DNA of 64,000 nucleotides. Origin: Dryomyza anilis. Its lineage: Eukaryota; Arthropoda; Insecta; Diptera; Dryomyzidae. The stretch spans positions 19,511,529 through 19,575,528 of the forward strand of contig OX638132.1 of NCBI GenBank assembly GCA_951804985.1, written 5' to 3'. The notes beneath the pieces were generated by a model, which had not been told where the DNA came from, ran no database searches, and saw only the letters and a program-made list of their open reading frames with translations. This document shows positions 60,195 through 64,000 of this stretch, in pieces; position 1 is the first letter of the stretch; each line of letters begins with the position of its first letter. Position numbers and translations under genes: made by a program.

Positions 60195-61380
60195 GCAAAC
60201 ATTTTTTCTCGTTTTGTTGAGTAAGTAGAATTTATATAAATCAAAATTCATTCAAAGTTACTAAGGAATTGTGTGGTTTTACTAAGACTGTCCTAATTGC
60301 GATGTTTAGTGAATATATTCACATTTTAGTCCAGAAGTTTTATTGAAATTGGACAAATCCACATCATTTTATACATATTTTTGTTCAAATTATGGTATAT
60401 TGATTTAATAGTATTTGGAGTTTTTAAAAGTATTTATTTATTAAAATAAAAATGTGTGCTATTTATTAATTTTTAAAGCAATAAATATTTGATATAATAA
60501 ATTGTTTGTTTATTTTTTGGTGTGCACTTTTAATGTGATTTGTAATAAAACTTAAAGTTTTTATTTTTGTTCAGTGTATAATAAAAAAGCATTGCGCTTT
60601 AAATACGCTGACCTAAATCATTTGTTGTAGTTATTGCATTTTATTTTGTGGTTTTTGTCATGTACACAACAAAAAAAAAAGAGAAGAAAAGTTTTAATTT
60701 AATAAAAACGTCTGTCGTATTTGATTTAAAATATTTTTTTTTAGTACTTTGTTTGTTTGACTTTTTATTACTGTTGCTGCTGCTGTTGTTTGTTTTTTTT
60801 TTTTTTTGTTGTACGCTGGATTATTTGCCAAGTGCTGGTTTTTATTATTTATTATCAGTTCCTATTTGCTTTTTAATTTTTTTTTTTATTGTTGTGCTAT
60901 TAAATATTTGCCTTTATTTGCCACTCAACAACGGTTTGGTTTATACTTGAGAATTTTTTACATTGTGATTATTTTCTTAGTTAACACAAATAATGAACTT
61001 TGCCGCAATGTCTAAAAATATGCGCACATACGACGTTTTGAAAATAATAATAAAGAATTATATAAAAATAAAAATAAAATATATATAAATTAAATAAACA
61101 GTAAAACCACACTTTAAATACACAATTTTATTGCCGCCTATCTGACGCTACGTCTGTTTGTTATTTGAATTATCAGCCGCGCAGGAAGCTGATTATAGTA
61201 TTTTGGAAACATTGCAAAGTTTCCGACAAATGTCGAGAATGGTAAAATTCTGTTGTTAAATCTCTCAAGTTATCGCTAAAAAAAACCATTTGGTGTTTTA
61301 ATACACGATATAAAATATCGGCGATTGTAGCAGTAAAACCAACCAACTACATTTTTGAAAGTTCCAAAGAAAAAAAAAAT
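60195..61380. other. Non-coding, CTG/GTT-rich near 60770-60820
   Basis: The frame at 60648-60950 is Phe/Leu-rich low complexity. A more complex block lies at 61130-61250. No feature supported. Confidence 0.5.
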
Positions 61381-61383
61381 GCC

Positions 61384-61607
61384 CACACACAGAGAAAAAA
61401 TTCCATCAAATCCTATTAAAATTGGTCAATAGAACAATTATTGATTTAATAGTATACAAAAAATAAATCTTTTCATATAAACTCAATGGCAATGTCATGG
61501 TATTTTCAAAGTATTTAATGGTATTTTCCTATTAAAATAATAATTTATCCTATTGACTATTTTTAATAGTAAAAAACTATTATTTATATAGTATTTTTTT
61601 CTGGGTG
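61384..61607 (+). mobile_element. Small MITE, first of an inverted pair
   Basis: Starts CACACAGAGAAAAAATTCC and ends TTTTTTTCTGGGTG. It contains TTTCATATAAACTCAATGGC and AATGGTATTTTCCTATTAAA. Confidence 0.7.
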
Positions 61608-61759
61608 CAACAATTATTATTTTTCTATATTTAATGTTTTAGAAAGAAGTCAATAGGTTAAATTAGTCTTTTAATTGTTAAATATCATTGAATATTCTAG
61701 TAGAAATTATTCTAGACCATGATCGTGCATTTTTTCCATGTCATAACCAGTTTCAATGC

Positions 61760-61940
61760 ACCCAGCAAAAATACTTTATAAATAATAGTTTTTTACTATT
61801 AAAATAATCAAAGGGATAAATTATTATTTTAATCGGAAAATACCATTAAATACTAGAAAATACATTGCCATTGAGTTTATATGAAAAGATTTTTTTTATT
61901 GACCAATTTTAATGGGATTTAAGGAAATTTTTTATGGGTG
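61760..61940 (-). mobile_element. Small MITE, second of an inverted pair
   Basis: Reverse-complement relative of 61384-61607: starts CACCCAGCAAAAATACTTTA, contains GCCATTGAGTTTATATGAAA, ends TTTTTATGGGTG. The two copies are separated by about 150 bp and could fold on each other. Confidence 0.7.
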
Positions 61941-61944
61941 TGTC

Positions 61945-62785
61945 TACCCTAATAGAGTATATTTCTACAAAATTGTATAATATCGAATATTAAAGAAGAT
62001 ATTTCGAACAAAATAATGTTTATTTTTTTTAAGAATTCTCGTTCTAAAACTGAAATGAGAAAAATACATTTTATTTTCAACAATAAACGATTAATAATTT
62101 TATTTTGTTTTTGACATCCAGTAAAGATCACACAAAATCATTTAAGTTGTCCTTAATAAAATATATTTTAAATGACAATCATCTAGCTTGATGATGTCAA
62201 GTAACCTTGTGTAAAAATATTTTCGAAATAATCATGTTTGTCTGTATTTTTAATAAACAAATATATAAACTGAACAATAAAACAATTAATGTGTATTTTG
62301 CATGTTAAAGATCACTAATCTACATAATATTTAAAAAAAAAAAACATTTTCTGCGTTCAATAATAAAATAAAAACTGTTTAAATTCAAAACAGTTTTAAT
62401 ATATTAACGTTGATCACAATATAATTACTTTGAAAAACAATATAAAATAAACTTTTATATAATATTTTAATTGTAATTTTTAGATTTAAGTAGATTTTGA
62501 CCAATATCTACTGAATTCAAACTGATTCGCAACTCAAGTTATATATTAGAAGTGAGAATACATTATATGTTGTATTCGAATTAAATGCTTGTAAAGATCA
62601 GTGATCTACACATAGTAACCGACAGTAATCTGTAAATGTTGCAATGCTATTTGTTAACTCTAAAAATAAATTAACAGATATATGTTTATTATAGCTGATT
62701 AGCATTTGCGTTATTACAAAAAAAAAAAAAATTAGAGATAAATATGAAAAACAAAATTTATGGAATAATGTTTTTTTTATTATTT
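61945..62785. other. AT-rich stretch, nothing recognised
   Basis: No gene, RNA or repeat family seen. Confidence 0.5.
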
Positions 62786-62789
62786 ATTC

Positions 62790-62915
62790 CTTATTAGCAA
62801 ACGGTTAACGATGAAGCAAATGTTTTCATTAAATTAGTGAATTTCATTGCTGGATTGACTAATGAATGCAATTAATATCGGTTGCTATATTTACGTCTAT
62901 TATTTTTTCGCCCTA
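62790..62915. mobile_element. CACAG MITE, truncated copy (one end only)
   Basis: TTTTCATTAAATTAGTGAAT, TTCATTGCTGGATTGACTAA and TATCGGTTGCTATATTTACG match the right half of the copies at 37639 and 54888. The terminal CTGTG is replaced by CGCCC. Confidence 0.85.
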
Positions 62916-62919
62916 TAGG

Positions 62920-63705
62920 AAGTAGGGTAAATATCAAAGAATTAGCCATATTCAAAGTAAGTCGCAAGAAATTAATTTGAAACTAAATTGTGAAAAATTA
63001 AAAACAAACGAAATAGATGACTCACTTAATTGGATTATAGAAAAGTATATCATTTTCTTATTAATAGTGTAAATTCAAAATATGCTATTCTGACTGTTTC
63101 TAAAACAAAAGGATCTAATTACATTATCATTTTCTGCTTAATAGGGAAAATTTTTTATTATGTTTAGGACAGAAGTTCTAAAATGAAATATAAAACCCTA
63201 GTACATATTTTTCTTATGACATAGTCGTATCTATATCATAAAATAGTCATTAAATGGTTCCGGTTATGACAAGACAAAAATGCAACAATCATTTCCCAAT
63301 CATGGGGCTTGAACTATTGTAAGAACATTGATTTTTTATTCCGAAATACATTTGACTGACCTTTTTTATAACAAAACATACAGTTTAAGTGATAAAAATG
63401 ATAAAAATAATTTTCACTCTAATAGGATAAATTCTGGAATTACTCACTGATCCAAGTTTCGTAGAACATTAATTCAGAAATGAAAAACCAACGAAATATC
63501 ATTGATTTTCATTTCAAATAGATGTTTTTTAAATTAATATTTTTTTGTGCTCATTTATGAATCTACAATTTAACTTTTTTACGAGCTATTTGAATGTTTT
63601 TTTTTTGCTAAATAAACTTATATTAATTGAGACACTTTTTTGAATTTAACTTGAAACAACTCTGAATGTGGATTTTGGATATATCATTAAATGTAAATTG
63701 CATTT
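62920..63705. other. AT-rich stretch with a weak dispersed repeat
   Basis: 63240-63330 (GGTTATGACAAGAC, TCCCAATCATGG) resembles 11290-11400 and 20510-20590. Nothing else recognised. Confidence 0.4.
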
Positions 63706-63708
63706 TGA

Positions 63709-63915
63709 ATTTCGGTAGTAAATTTTAATAATTTCGACTCGTTGTTGGCTCATATATCTTTCTATCATGTAATGGCAAACCTTACTGAAGAAAAATGTCA
63801 AAAGATCGGCAAGAAATAACGCGTTGTTTGCTGTCCCTGTCGCTCTACTTTTGTAGCGTCCCTGTTGAAAAACCCTTGAAAAAAACTTTTGTAGCGCTCT
63901 TATTGAAAAACCCCT
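63709..63915 (-). mobile_element. rosa-derived fragment, one arm with composite end
   Basis: In reverse orientation it carries the composite terminus (GAAAAACCCTTGAAAAAAACT joining both TIR types) and one arm including the start-codon region up to the TATTACCGAAATTC-type codons. The second arm seen in the 340-bp copies is missing on the left. Confidence 0.88.
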
Positions 63916-64000
63916 TATTAGAGCTTCAGTATATTTAAAATGGTTTGAAAATGTAACTTTAATAGCACTAAAATAATAATAAAATGTATTTAATTATAAT

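Noticed and set aside
60648..61015. Hydrophobic frames resembling membrane proteins
   Set aside because: Phe/Leu-rich translation of T-rich low-complexity DNA. No conserved motif.

Overview
The window looks like a gene-free, repeat-packed stretch of euchromatic intron or intergenic DNA from a higher (cyclorrhaphan) fly, plausibly a calyptrate such as a blow fly or house-fly relative. The evidence is strong AT bias, no open frame resembling a host gene, and dipteran-type transposons: a rosa-like DD41D mariner relative, a DD37E Tc1/mariner relative, and mini-me/DINE-like repeats that carry a GACA microsatellite beside a conserved block containing AAGAATATATATACTTT. The species call is an inference. 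No bacterial or viral gene, rRNA, functional tRNA or CRISPR array was seen.

Layout. 1-5.8 kb: microsatellites, a complete but dead DD37E transposon with perfect TIRs and TA target duplications, a MITE with CACG-AGGG ends, and the decayed 3' half of a CR1/Jockey-like LINE reverse transcriptase. 5.8-15 kb: a 9.1-kb inverted repeat with arms of about 1.4 kb. Its right arm carries a younger MITE, and its interior carries a MITE inserted in a MITE. 15-20.3 kb: GC-richer, CTGT-rich unique-looking DNA, then foldback elements, an 11-bp-TIR element and two tRNA-derived SINEs. 21-25.2 kb: a 549-bp tandem duplication and a foldback element filled with a 9-copy tandem array. 26-31.6 kb: a hAT-like element with an 8-bp target duplication inside a mini-me-like repeat, a second hAT copy split by a 340-bp rosa-derived foldback, and a mariner transposase fragment. 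32-40.9 kb: a 146-bp x4 satellite, several MITEs, a 187-bp x3 repeat, a foldback, a TIR element of unknown family, and the 1,288-bp rosa-like element. 41-51.6 kb: triplet-rich unique DNA, mini-me-like repeats, a 1.15-kb foldback, three more tRNA-like sequences and a probable solo LTR. 51.6-64 kb: very AT-rich DNA with MITEs, another 340-bp rosa foldback, a large foldback interrupted by a MITE, and a final rosa-derived fragment.

Nothing here encodes an intact protein. The four recognisable coding remnants are all transposase or reverse-transcriptase pseudogenes. The main information is the nesting order: SINE into mini-me, hAT into mini-me, rosa foldback into hAT, MITE into MITE, MITE into a large inverted repeat, and MITE into a foldback. 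Several of these have target-site duplications or paralogous empty sites readable in the window. Boundaries of old repeats were aligned by eye and are approximate unless a TIR or TSD is quoted.
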